Below, piece after piece: positions 1 through 6,827 of a stretch of 14,795 nt of DNA (position 1 is its first letter; each line of letters begins with the position of its first letter). Location of the stretch: positions 1 to 14,795 of the forward strand of contig JAGBSQ010000182.1 in NCBI GenBank assembly GCA_017631775.1, read 5' to 3'. Both the position numbers and the translations under genes were made by a program. Under the pieces are notes generated by a model. It worked only from the letters and a program-made list of their open reading frames with translations. It was not told where the DNA came from and ran no database searches. Source of the DNA: Clostridia bacterium. GTDB taxonomy: Bacteria; Bacillota_A; Clostridia; Oscillospirales; CAG-272.

Positions 1-1
1 C

Positions 2-1546
2 AATTGTCCCGAGCTCCAATCGGTAACGCTCCCAAAAAACGCGATTGTTGCCAAAGATATCTTTTCGCAAAACCCCAAGCTATCCTCTCTGACAATGGCA
101 TTTGAAAAACCGCTTGCCTACTATTTTATATATAAAACGGTAGCTCCCGAGGGATTTTTCTCCTTGCAACAAAGCGACGGTTCTGTTTCAAATTCTTATT
201 ACGGTATTGTTCCCTATTCACTCAAGGAAATCCACTTTTTAAATGACCCATGCCACATGGCATTGTCATCTTGCAGTACGATCGAAACGGTTACGATTCC
301 TAAAAACGCAACTTCAATTGGCGCCTATGCTTTTAATGGATGCATAAATCTGGGCAATTTTGTTATGCCCCAAAGTATTACCAAAATTGGAGCTTATGCC
401 TTCAACCGAACGGCAATTCAATCCATCACCATTCCCAAAAACGTCAAATTTGATGTATATGACCACTATATTTTTGGAGAATGCAAAGAGTTGCGAGAGG
501 CAACCTATCTCTCACAAAGCTCTTGTTGTCCCACCGGCATTTTTTACGGCTGCACATCCTTGACAGAACTGACACTTCCCAACACAGTCACCACCCTTGG
601 CAGTGCCATTATAGCGGATACTGCCATTCAAGAATTTACAGTTCCAAAAGGTGTTACCGTAATTCCAAGCAACGCTTTCTCAGATTGCACACAGCTGGTA
701 TCGATTACCCTGCCGGACAATATTACCGTTATTGAGTATTCCGCTTTTTTGAGATGTACTTCTCTCAAACAAATCAACATTCCCACGTTCCTTGAAACAT
801 TGGAGCACAATGCGTTTGATGGTTGTGTTTCGCTTGAAAGGGTTATCTTCCCCGACAGCACAACGTCGATAGGATACGAAACATTCCAAAACTGTTCATC
901 TCTGTCGCAGGTCAAACTCCCTTCAAAGCTAAAAGAAATTGGTCAATACACTTTTTTGGGATGCACAAGCTTGACACAAATCACGTTGCCAAGCACTCTT
1001 GAACGGTTGTCGAACTCTGCTTTTGAAGGTAGCGGACTGACTTCTGTCTCTATTCCCGCAACCGTCACGAGAGTTGGCTCGCGCATATTTGCAAACTGTA
1101 CACAACTGACTTCAGTTGTATTCGAGGGTGATGACAATGTCATTGGATCTCAAATGTTTTTGAATGCTACCGCGTTGGAACGCATCGTTCTCCCCAAAAA
1201 CACGCAAAAAATCCCTGTTCAATTTTGCAAGGGCGCAACCTCGCTCAAAACGGTTGTGATGAATGAAGGCTTGACGGTAGTAGGAGAGGAAGCGTTTATG
1301 GGATGCACAGGTATCGAAGAAATTGTTTTGCCGCAATCCCTACGTGCTATTCATAATAAAGCATTTATGGATTGCACTTCACTCAAAACCGTTGATTTTT
1401 CCAATACGAATATATCCGAGGAAAGCGCTGCCAACAGCCGCGAGTGCTTTGCCAATTGTACATCCTTGACCGAGCTAAAAAACTGCACGGTGGTTGCATA
1501 TTTCCACGAATCCAATTTCCGCAATACTCCCTTGGCAAAGTCTTAA
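2..1546 (+). CDS. BspA-like leucine-rich-repeat (LRR_5) surface protein, 5' truncated by window edge
   Basis: The reading frame is open from base 2, and its first residues (NCPELQSVTLPKN) already form a leucine-rich repeat. The Met at base 95 is therefore internal and the true start lies outside the window. About 514 residues are visible. They consist of repeats of about 23 residues with the pattern AFxGCTSLxxIxLPxxLxxIG, typical of the BspA/LRR_5 family of cell-surface or secreted proteins that bind host or matrix partners. A conserved Cys sits in the GCTSL turn of most repeats. The protein ends TPLAKS directly after the last repeat, with no LPxTG sorting signal, transmembrane helix or SLH domain, so any surface anchor would have to be N-terminal. 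Base composition is AT-richer than nth or the GH20 gene. The family call is firm; the ligand is unknown. Confidence 0.9.
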   Translation, partial: NCPELQSVTLPKNAIVAKDIFSQNPKLSSLTMAFEKPLAYYFIYKTVAPEGFFSLQQSDGSVSNSYYGIVPYSLKEIHFLNDPCHMALSSCSTIETVTIPKNATSIGAYAFNGCINLGNFVMPQSITKIGAYAFNRTAIQSITIPKNVKFDVYDHYIFGECKELREATYLSQSSCCPTGIFYGCTSLTELTLPNTVTTLGSAIIADTAIQEFTVPKGVTVIPSNAFSDCTQLVSITLPDNITVIEYSAFLRCTSLKQINIPTFLETLEHNAFDGCVSLERVIFPDSTTSIGYETFQNCSSLSQVKLPSKLKEIGQYTFLGCTSLTQITLPSTLERLSNSAFEGSGLTSVSIPATVTRVGSRIFANCTQLTSVVFEGDDNVIGSQMFLNATALERIVLPKNTQKIPVQFCKGATSLKTVVMNEGLTVVGEEAFMGCTGIEEIVLPQSLRAIHNKAFMDCTSLKTVDFSNTNISEESAANSRECFANCTSLTELKNCTVVAYFHESNFRNTPLAKS

Positions 1547-1590
1547 CTAAAAAATAAGTTCCATTCAGATCAACAAATGAGGTAACCACT

Positions 1591-1809
1591 ATGTTCTTCT
1601 TCAAAAAGAAATATCCCGCGGCGGCGAAATATAAATTGAAGGATTTTGTCAACTTTTATCACCGCGGTGAAATGCGCTTTGCGTGGATATACGATGCCAA
1701 GGTCGACAAATCAGGCGCTGTCTTTTATACAATGCAGGTCGGCGGTCAATGCCCCGCCCTCATCTATGACGTTCCCGAAGGGGATATTATTGGATTGAAA
1801 AAAGACTAA
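1591..1809 (+). CDS. Small protein of unknown function (72 aa)
   Basis: I do not recognise this family. The start is supported by GAGG at 1579-1582, eight bases before the ATG. The N-terminus is short and strongly basic (FFFKKKYP), followed by alternating aromatic and charged residues that read like a small beta-rich domain (for example MRFAWIYDAKVD and AVFYTMQVGG). There is no signal peptide or transmembrane helix. It lies 44 bases after the LRR gene with no evident promoter or terminator between them, and a strong terminator follows, so it is probably the last gene of the LRR transcript. It could be a cytosolic accessory protein. The reading frame is well supported by its ribosome binding site and terminator, but the function is not. 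Confidence 0.65.
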   Translation: MFFFKKKYPAAAKYKLKDFVNFYHRGEMRFAWIYDAKVDKSGAVFYTMQVGGQCPALIYDVPEGDIIGLKKD

Positions 1810-1814
1810 CGAAT

Positions 1815-1854
1815 AAAAAGCACGCCCAACCAAAACGGTTGGGCGTGCGTTTTT
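1815..1854. terminator. Bidirectional rho-independent terminator between convergent genes
   Basis: A perfect 12-bp stem (GCACGCCCAACC, 1820-1831, paired with 1837-1848) encloses a 5-base loop (1832-1836). It is followed by a T run at 1850-1854 on the plus strand and preceded by AAAAA at 1815-1819, which is a U-tract on the minus strand. It can end both the small plus-strand gene and the convergent AttH/CrtC-like gene. Confidence 0.9.
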
Positions 1855-1859
1855 ATACC

Positions 1860-2984
1860 TTATGTCTCATTGTTTTGGGCGCGATATTCTTCGTCGGCAC
1901 AAGACTTTCCAAAATACATCAACTCCCAAACAGCGGGATCGCTGACGCGCTCGACAATCTCTCCACCTTCAATCTTCTCGATGGTAGCAGTGCCCTCAAA
2001 ACGCAGGTATCCGCCGTCAAAACCAACGAGTTTAGCAAGTGCGCCGAGAGGTTTGGGCAGAACATCTACAAAGCAGGTCTTGTTGATGTCACCGTGGCGG
2101 TCATATATGATACGATACTCCTCGCCTGCCTCGGTGGTGTATTCATAAATGACTTTATTGTAGACAGGTTTGCCCGTTTGCTCGTCAATGTAGCGGTCTT
2201 CGGGTTTGAATTTAAGGGTGTGGTTGGAGTTATCTCCCAAAATTTCGCCACCCTTGGCAATCATAAAGACGTCGTGATCCTTATATCCATACTTTTTGCC
2301 TGCGGTGATCCAAGAAGAAATGACCTTGTAGTCGCCAATCTTGGCTCTCCCCCAATACCAATGGTGCATCAACTTGAGCATAGAAATATTGCCCCAGTTG
2401 TGGTCATGGTAGCCTGAGCCTTCGAGGTGAAGCACCTTGCCGCCATCATAAGTAACGTCTGCCACAGCCTTGCCCTCGGGAATGGCGGGAAGCCATGCGA
2501 AATAATGCTCCTCGTTGTCGCCAAAGAAGATGCTGCCCGTTTGAGAACGCCACGCGGGAATGGTTCCGTCAAGCGAGAGCGTTGCCGACATTGTTTTACC
2601 CTTGAAAACGACGTCGTAATGCTTCAGGTCACCTTTACACCAACAATCGCCAACCTTTACGTCGCACTGCTCCTTTGCATAGTGACTTTCGGCAAGCGTT
2701 GCATAGACCTCCTCGGAGAACTTTGTACCGTCGGGGAGAGTGAGTTCCATAGTGGACATCGGCTTGATAGGGCCGTCAACGCTGATGGGATTCTTGGAAT
2801 ACATAAAAATGACGAGTATCGTTCCGTCCGGATAGTGGGAATCGTAGTACCACCATTCATAAGTTCCCTTAGAACCGTCAACACGTGCGCCGTCCTCCCA
2901 AAGTTCTACACAGTTACGTGTAAGTCCCATTTTTTGATAGTGCAAATCATCGTCGGGATGAATTGAATTCTGAATTTTCTTCAT
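1860..2984 (-). CDS. AttH/CrtC-like lipocalin-fold protein (putative hydratase/cyclase-type enzyme)
   Basis: This 374-residue protein has no signal peptide and is probably cytoplasmic. Two signatures of the AttH/CrtC superfamily (carotenoid 1,2-hydratase, hydroxyneurosporene synthase and related lipocalin-like enzymes) are visible: EWWYYD at residues 43-48 and GSGYHDHNWGN at 189-199, with a WYWGRAKIGDY segment at 209-219 starting the second half. The family has two consecutive lipocalin-like barrels and acts on hydrophobic substrates by hydration, cyclisation or pericyclic chemistry, with the HDH region in the active site. The substrate here is unknown, and no carotenoid genes are near. It lies 26 bases after the cyclase-family gene on the same strand, with AAAGGAA before its ATG, so the two probably form a two-gene unit. 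It ends at the shared terminator. Superfamily confident; reaction not assignable. Confidence 0.78.
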   Translation of the reverse strand: MKKIQNSIHPDDDLHYQKMGLTRNCVELWEDGARVDGSKGTYEWWYYDSHYPDGTILVIFMYSKNPISVDGPIKPMSTMELTLPDGTKFSEEVYATLAESHYAKEQCDVKVGDCWCKGDLKHYDVVFKGKTMSATLSLDGTIPAWRSQTGSIFFGDNEEHYFAWLPAIPEGKAVADVTYDGGKVLHLEGSGYHDHNWGNISMLKLMHHWYWGRAKIGDYKVISSWITAGKKYGYKDHDVFMIAKGGEILGDNSNHTLKFKPEDRYIDEQTGKPVYNKVIYEYTTEAGEEYRIIYDRHGDINKTCFVDVLPKPLGALAKLVGFDGGYLRFEGTATIEKIEGGEIVERVSDPAVWELMYFGKSCADEEYRAQNNET

Positions 2985-3010
2985 TTATAGTTTCCTTTCG
3001 TTAGCTGTTT

Positions 3011-3604
3011 TCAAAGTGAAATTAAAATCGCGCGGCAGGGTGCACCATCGCTACCCGCCAAGGAGATGGGGGCGGCAGAAAGGAAATATGCGCCCGTAGG
3101 GACATCGGAAAGGCGAATGCCCTCCAAGAGAACCACCTCGGCTCCCAAAAGCGTCAGGTGTACCTGCATAGGGGCATCTTCGGGCCCTACGGTTTGCGAC
3201 TCGTTGCCAACAAGGTCGATTTTTGCCTCGGCAAATACGCGCGCGGCTCCCTCGCTAACCGTTGCCTTGCCGCCTATCAAAATACGCTTTGCGGCCTCGG
3301 GGTGTGCCTCTCTTGCCTTGGCAAGAATGCGGTTGGCGTCCTCTGCTGTTAGGATTCCGCTCTCATGGGTAACGTATGCAAAACCGACTGTTTTTTCAAG
3401 CGGCAGCTGCTCTACGGTCTTACCGTCTTTAATAAAGTGGTAGGGCGCATCTACGTGCGTTCCGTTGTGTGCGCAAAGCGAGAGCGCTGTCAAATTGTAA
3501 AGCGCGCCCTCCTCCATTGAAGAAAGCACCTCTCTTTTGGGGGCGGGATCTCCCGGAAAGACCACACAGGAGAAAAGCTCTTGGGAAATATCATAAATTT
3601 TCAT
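3011..3604 (-). CDS. Cyclase-family hydrolase (kynurenine formamidase-like)
   Basis: This 197-residue protein carries the diagnostic metal-binding motif HNGTHVDAPYHF at residues 46-57 (His46, His50, Asp52, His56) of the cyclase family that includes KynB-type arylformamidases. The N-terminal MKIYDISQEL is typical of the fold, and the C-terminal VPTGAYFLSAAPISLAGSDG matches the usual ending in which an acidic or polar active-site loop precedes the last strand. Known members hydrolyse N-formyl-kynurenine or open and close small rings using Zn or Mn; the substrate here is unknown and no tryptophan-catabolism genes are nearby. The start is set by GGAG five bases before the ATG. A hairpin terminator lies immediately upstream and only about 30 bases remain after it, with no recognisable promoter. 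The gene therefore probably depends on read-through or on a promoter inside the upstream gene. Confidence 0.85.
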   Translation of the reverse strand: MKIYDISQELFSCVVFPGDPAPKREVLSSMEEGALYNLTALSLCAHNGTHVDAPYHFIKDGKTVEQLPLEKTVGFAYVTHESGILTAEDANRILAKAREAHPEAAKRILIGGKATVSEGAARVFAEAKIDLVGNESQTVGPEDAPMQVHLTLLGAEVVLLEGIRLSDVPTGAYFLSAAPISLAGSDGAPCRAILISL

Positions 3605-3630
3605 AGCGACTCCAAAACTTCTGTCGGTTC

Positions 3631-3660
3631 AAAAATGCGCCACCGAGCGGTGGCGCATTT
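3631..3660 (-). terminator. Hairpin terminator after the SGNH lipoprotein gene, possibly an intra-operon attenuator
   Basis: A 12-bp stem (AAATGCGCCACC, 3633-3644, with its complement at 3649-3660) and a 4-base loop are followed on the minus strand by a U-tract (A run at 3631-3635). It lies 13 bases after the stop of the SGNH lipoprotein gene and 26 bases before the ATG of the cyclase gene, which has no visible promoter of its own. Confidence 0.8.
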
Positions 3661-3673
3661 GGTGTTTTTGTGT

Positions 3674-4840
3674 TTATCCGCCGTAAACGGGCGTTACTAC
3701 GTAAGGATTGAGATAAGCGTCATTTGCCGCTTTTCTAAAGGTTTTGAGGGTGTATCTTGCAAAGTTAACGTCGGTGTGAGAAGTGCAGGTGATAGCATCT
3801 AAGCTAAGGCCTGTCAGCGTTTTGAGCCAAGTCATTGCTACCAAAACCTCGGAGTAATTCTTAAGATGATAACCGTCGGTTGTGATGTAAGTAGACTCAA
3901 TAGAACTGTTATTGATGTCCTTATCGCGGTAGTTTTGAACAGCTGTACCTGCGGGAATAACACCGGTAAAGCAATCGTTGGTAAGAATGCAATCCTTGGT
4001 GGTGCTAACAATAGCATTGTACATTGTCATTTGATCGTTGGCATAGTTTGCAAAACCGCTGTGCGTGGTAAATTGGGAGTATGCCCAAGTCATGTGCCAG
4101 TAAAGCTTTGCATTGGGATTGGTCTTGCGCGCATTGACGTAATCAATGAGGTTTTGCAAGTTGCCAAGCGAGGAAGGAACACCGCTGGTGCTACTTACCT
4201 GTTGCATGGTGATAATATCCCAATCGTAAAGTGTAAGTGCATAGTTGAGGGTGGCTTGCGAGCCGGTATATCTTACCCAACCGTCACCGAGGTTGAGGTC
4301 GAAGCGCTCGTAGCTGTTGCCTGCTTGTGCATCGGTCCAGTGTCTGTCAATACTGCAACTGCCTCTGTAGAGCTTACCAACAACGATCTCTTCAATGCCG
4401 AGCTCTTTTGCAAAAATGGGAAGATATTTCAGGGCGTTATCACTAAAGCTGTTGCCGATTGCCAAAATTTTGATGGACTTAACTGCAGCAAGTGTTTCTT
4501 CTTGCCAGCCACCGCAGTTGCCGCACACGTTGGCGATCTTGCCGTCGGTGGTTGTAGTAACCTGCTCGAGAACGATACGGCTTGTAAAAATGTGATCACA
4601 AGCAGGCTCCAGCGGAACAGCTTGAGGGCCGGTCTCTTCAGGTGTGGTTTCTTCGGGGGTAGTTTCCTCGGGAGTTGTTTCTTCGGGTGTGGTTTGCGCG
4701 GGAGTGGTCACCTCGGGAGTGGTCACTTCGGGAGTGCTCTCCTCGGGAGTTGTCTCGTGGGAATTTTTTCCCTCACCGCAAGCAGAAAACAACAGTATCA
4801 TTGCCATTAAAAAAGCAAGAATGGAGACAAAGCGTTTCAT
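3674..4840 (-). CDS. SGNH-hydrolase (DUF4886-like) lipoprotein with Thr-Pro-Glu stalk
   Basis: This 388-residue precursor has a lipoprotein signal (hydrophobic run, then FSAC with the lipidated Cys at 21). A low-complexity TTPEE stalk follows (about 28-70), then a small Cys/His module (C81xH83 ... C106xxC109). The SGNH-like catalytic domain covers about 122-388. The nucleophile elbow is AIGNSFSD with Ser131, a later conserved block is ITMQQ at 210-214, and the Asp/His pair is in TDGYH (Asp322, His325). These match DUF4886, an SGNH subfamily predicted to be carbohydrate esterases or deacylases. After lipidation it would sit outside the membrane on a flexible stalk. AAAGGAG directly follows the stop of the upstream paralog 12 bases away, indicating translational linkage. 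A terminator follows. Activity is inferred from retained residues; the substrate is unknown. Confidence 0.85.
   Translation of the reverse strand: MKRFVSILAFLMAMILLFSACGEGKNSHETTPEESTPEVTTPEVTTPAQTTPEETTPEETTPEETTPEETGPQAVPLEPACDHIFTSRIVLEQVTTTTDGKIANVCGNCGGWQEETLAAVKSIKILAIGNSFSDNALKYLPIFAKELGIEEIVVGKLYRGSCSIDRHWTDAQAGNSYERFDLNLGDGWVRYTGSQATLNYALTLYDWDIITMQQVSSTSGVPSSLGNLQNLIDYVNARKTNPNAKLYWHMTWAYSQFTTHSGFANYANDQMTMYNAIVSTTKDCILTNDCFTGVIPAGTAVQNYRDKDINNSSIESTYITTDGYHLKNYSEVLVAMTWLKTLTGLSLDAITCTSHTDVNFARYTLKTFRKAANDAYLNPYVVTPVYGG
4631..4753 (-). repeat. 15-bp tandem repeats encoding TTPEE/TTPEV stalk
   Basis: Repeats of about 15 bases (plus-strand form close to TCTTCGGGGGTAGTT) encode about eight units of Thr-Thr-Pro-Glu-Glu/Val, residues 30-70 of the SGNH lipoprotein. 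The stretch is low in complexity and extended, acts as a wall-spanning spacer, and could change length by slippage in whole 5-residue steps. Confidence 0.85.
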
Positions 4841-4852
4841 TTTTGCGCTCCT

Positions 4853-5914
4853 TTAGTCCATGTGATATACGGAAGGAGTTACCTCGTAAGGATGGAGGTA
4901 TGCATTGTTAACGGATTCTTTGATAACACCAAGGTGAGGGCGAGCGTGATCGAATACAGAACTGCTCAGCTCCATGCCGTTGATGTCATAACCGGTCATG
5001 CTCTTGAAGATGCAAAGAGCTGCCACAACCTTACCGGTGTTGGAAAGGAATTCTGCATCACGGGTCATACCGTCGCTCCAGTAAGCTTCGCGCATGTTTT
5101 GAATAGCGGTACCTACGGGAAGTACGCCATCGTTGTTTGCATTGGTAGCAACCTTAGAAACATTGGAGGCAGTAGCTACGTTGTTCTTAACAGCGCTGTT
5201 GATGTCTGCAAACATCTTTTGTTGGTCCTTGTTGTAGGTGGAAAAACCGTTGTAAAGGTTGTTACGGTCATTGATCTCATAGGTCCAGGTTTGCATGAAC
5301 AAACGCTTGGAATTGGGGCTCTTGCCGGCCATGTCAAGGAATGCTTCTCTGTACAAGTTGTTTACAGTGATATATGTGGTTCCTACGCCACTCTTTGCAA
5401 TGCTTTGGTTAGCTACGTAGTAGTCCCATTTTTCGCCCTTCAAAACAGACTCTTGACTAACGCCGGTGGCAGTAGTTACCCAACCGTTACCGGTGTTGTC
5501 GAGTCTTGTATATGTGGTCTTGGCGTTGTAATTGGCGTTCAAATCGCTAGCACCGTAAAGAACGGTAACCTTAACGTCAATACCTGCTTCTTTTGCGAGT
5601 TCGGGGAAGAAATACCAAGCATCTCTTGCGCTGGCATCGCCTACAACAACAATTCTAAGGGACGTAATTGTGCCGGGAGCAGTAACCTCACCGGTAAATG
5701 CGGGGAGAGTGATGTTGGGATCTTCCCAAGGCCATACACGAGCGGTAGACTCGTTTGCGTTGTTTACGTTTTCCATATCTGCGTTGTAGTTATTTCCTTT
5801 CTCGAGATTTGAGGGGTTGGATTCCTGAGCTGTCGGGGCAACACCTGGCATAGCACAAGCACTCAAGAGCATTGCGAGCACAAGCGCCAGCAAAACAAAG
5901 GTTGTTCTTTTCAT
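4853..5914 (-). CDS. SGNH/DUF4886-like lipoprotein lacking catalytic residues (probable pseudo-enzyme)
   Basis: I chose the ATG at 5914 rather than an in-frame one 36 bases upstream because GGAGG lies seven bases before it and the resulting N-terminus is a textbook lipoprotein signal (MKRTTFVLLA..., LLSAC, lipidated Cys20). That gives 353 residues. Residues 87-353 align with the downstream SGNH lipoprotein: RIVVVGDASARDAW corresponds to KILAIGNSFSDNAL, GTAIQNMRE to GTAVQNYRD, and NNAYLHPYEVTP to NDAYLNPYVVTP. The nucleophile Ser is replaced by Ala94 and the catalytic His by Phe289, while Asp286 is kept. It is therefore probably not a hydrolase and may bind glycan or regulate its neighbour. 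The linker at 21-80 is Asn-rich instead of Thr-Pro-Glu. It is the first gene of the minus-strand operon, behind a good promoter. Confidence 0.82.
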   Translation of the reverse strand: MKRTTFVLLALVLAMLLSACAMPGVAPTAQESNPSNLEKGNNYNADMENVNNANESTARVWPWEDPNITLPAFTGEVTAPGTITSLRIVVVGDASARDAWYFFPELAKEAGIDVKVTVLYGASDLNANYNAKTTYTRLDNTGNGWVTTATGVSQESVLKGEKWDYYVANQSIAKSGVGTTYITVNNLYREAFLDMAGKSPNSKRLFMQTWTYEINDRNNLYNGFSTYNKDQQKMFADINSAVKNNVATASNVSKVATNANNDGVLPVGTAIQNMREAYWSDGMTRDAEFLSNTGKVVAALCIFKSMTGYDINGMELSSSVFDHARPHLGVIKESVNNAYLHPYEVTPSVYHMD

Positions 5915-5949
5915 GGGATATCCTCCGTAATAGAAATAGAGTAGGCACA

Positions 5950-5967
5950 ATGTACCTTTAGGTACAT
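5950..5967. promoter_or_regulatory. Palindrome across the transcription start, candidate operator
   Basis: ATGTACC and GGTACAT form perfect 7-base arms around TTTA. The site overlaps the -10 box by two bases and spans the predicted start of the SGNH lipoprotein operon, where a bound dimeric repressor would block transcription. It has no T-tract, so it is not a terminator. The regulator is not in the window as far as I can tell. Confidence 0.55.
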
Positions 5968-5994
5968 CTTACCACAAAAACTGCTTTTTGTCAA
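5966..5994 (-). promoter_or_regulatory. Sigma-A-type promoter for the SGNH lipoprotein operon
   Basis: On the minus strand TTGACA (5994-5989) and TAAGAT (5971-5966) are separated by 17 bases. The region upstream of the -35 (about 5995-6035) is almost pure A/T and could act as an UP element. The predicted start near 5959 gives a leader of about 45 bases before the ATG at 5914. Confidence 0.8.
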
Positions 5995-6076
5995 CAAATC
6001 TTATAATATTTTTATATATTGTTAATAATTTTTTCATGCCCTATTGCAACTTTTTTGGCCGATTGCGGAAATCGTA

Positions 6077-6105
6077 TTGCATTTTGTTGGGAATTGTGAT
6101 AAAAT
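6077..6105 (+). promoter_or_regulatory. Probable promoter for exonuclease/cysteine-hydrolase operon
   Basis: A weak -35 (TTGCAT, 6077-6082) is placed 17 bases from a good -10 (TAAAAT, 6100-6105), about 30 bases before the proposed start codon. The -10 is convincing; the -35 matches the consensus at only three positions. Confidence 0.5.
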
Positions 6106-6134
6106 AAAAAAGATTTAGGAAAGTGGGTGAAATT

Positions 6135-6827
6135 TTGAAGCTCCTGTTTTTTGATATGGAATTTGCAAACGGCAAAATTCCCGGTTCGGTATTTTCGTTG
6201 GGATACGTAATGACCGACGAAGAATTCAATATTCTTTCGGGTCCTGCCGATATTTGCATCAATCCCGATTGCGAATGGAATGATTACGTTGCCAAAAATA
6301 TTCTTGCATACCCAATGGAAACCATCGAGGGAAGTCCGCTCTTCCCCGCTTGCTACGAAGAGATCAAGGCTCTGTTTGCCGAGGCGGATATTGCCGTTGG
6401 TTTTTCGGTAAGCAATGATGTGTCTGCCCTGCGGCGCGCGTGCCTGCGTTACGAGCTCTCCCCCATTCCCTACTTTTGGTTTGATATGGAAAAGGTTTGC
6501 AAACGCACCAATAAACATCGAGGCGCACACGGTCTTGCGGGATGTGTAACCGCGTGGTGCGGAAAGGCTCCCGAAAATCAACACCGCAGTGATGGAGATG
6601 CGCTTGCGACCATGCACTTGATGCGCGCCATCTGCCAAGACTCGCACATCGATGCGGAAATGCTGATTACGGCTTTTCCCGAATGCGCAGGCGACACAAT
6701 TGCGGCACAAAACCCGCAAAAAAGAGCGAAAAACGCACACACGGGTGGCAGAAGAAGACATCATCACAGGTCGCACAAAAAGCCTAACGCAAACGCCAAA
6801 GCAGGTGAAAAAGGAGAAACCAAATGA
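6135..6827 (+). CDS. DnaQ-like DEDDh 3'-5' exonuclease with basic C-terminal tail
   Basis: I place the start at TTG 6135, giving MKLLFFDMEFANG, the form usual for this family, with GGTGA correctly spaced upstream. The alternative GTG at 6123 has AGGA only two bases before it. All three exonuclease motifs are visible in the 230-residue product: Exo I DME (Asp7, Glu9), Exo II around SNDVSAL (Asp95), and Exo III HRSDGDA (His150, Asp155). It resembles the proofreading domain of DNA polymerase III epsilon/PolC and stand-alone exonucleases of Firmicutes that trim DNA or RNA ends using two metal ions. Residues 195-230 form a tail rich in Arg, Lys and His (GGRRRHHHRSHKK), probably disordered and nucleic-acid binding. 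Its stop overlaps the next ATG (ATGA), indicating translational coupling. Function confident; natural substrate not known. Confidence 0.85.
   Translation: MKLLFFDMEFANGKIPGSVFSLGYVMTDEEFNILSGPADICINPDCEWNDYVAKNILAYPMETIEGSPLFPACYEEIKALFAEADIAVGFSVSNDVSALRRACLRYELSPIPYFWFDMEKVCKRTNKHRGAHGLAGCVTAWCGKAPENQHRSDGDALATMHLMRAICQDSHIDAEMLITAFPECAGDTIAAQNPQKRAKNAHTGGRRRHHHRSHKKPNANAKAGEKGETK

Noticed and set aside
95..1546. LRR gene starting at the Met encoded at base 95
   Set aside because: The frame is open from base 2 and already encodes LRR sequence, and there is no ribosome binding site before base 95.
3866..5812. Two plus-strand open frames of about 315 codons opposite the SGNH lipoprotein genes
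   Set aside because: The opposite strand encodes two paralogous lipoproteins with signals, ribosome binding sites and a promoter; the plus-strand frames lack starts with support.
6001..6010. TATAAT on the plus strand as a second promoter for the exonuclease
   Set aside because: No -35 at the right distance; the A/T-rich stretch is better explained as upstream sequence of the minus-strand promoter.
6012..6776. 254-codon minus-strand open frame opposite the exonuclease
   Set aside because: The plus strand holds all three DEDDh motifs, and the minus frame has no start signal or recognisable motif.
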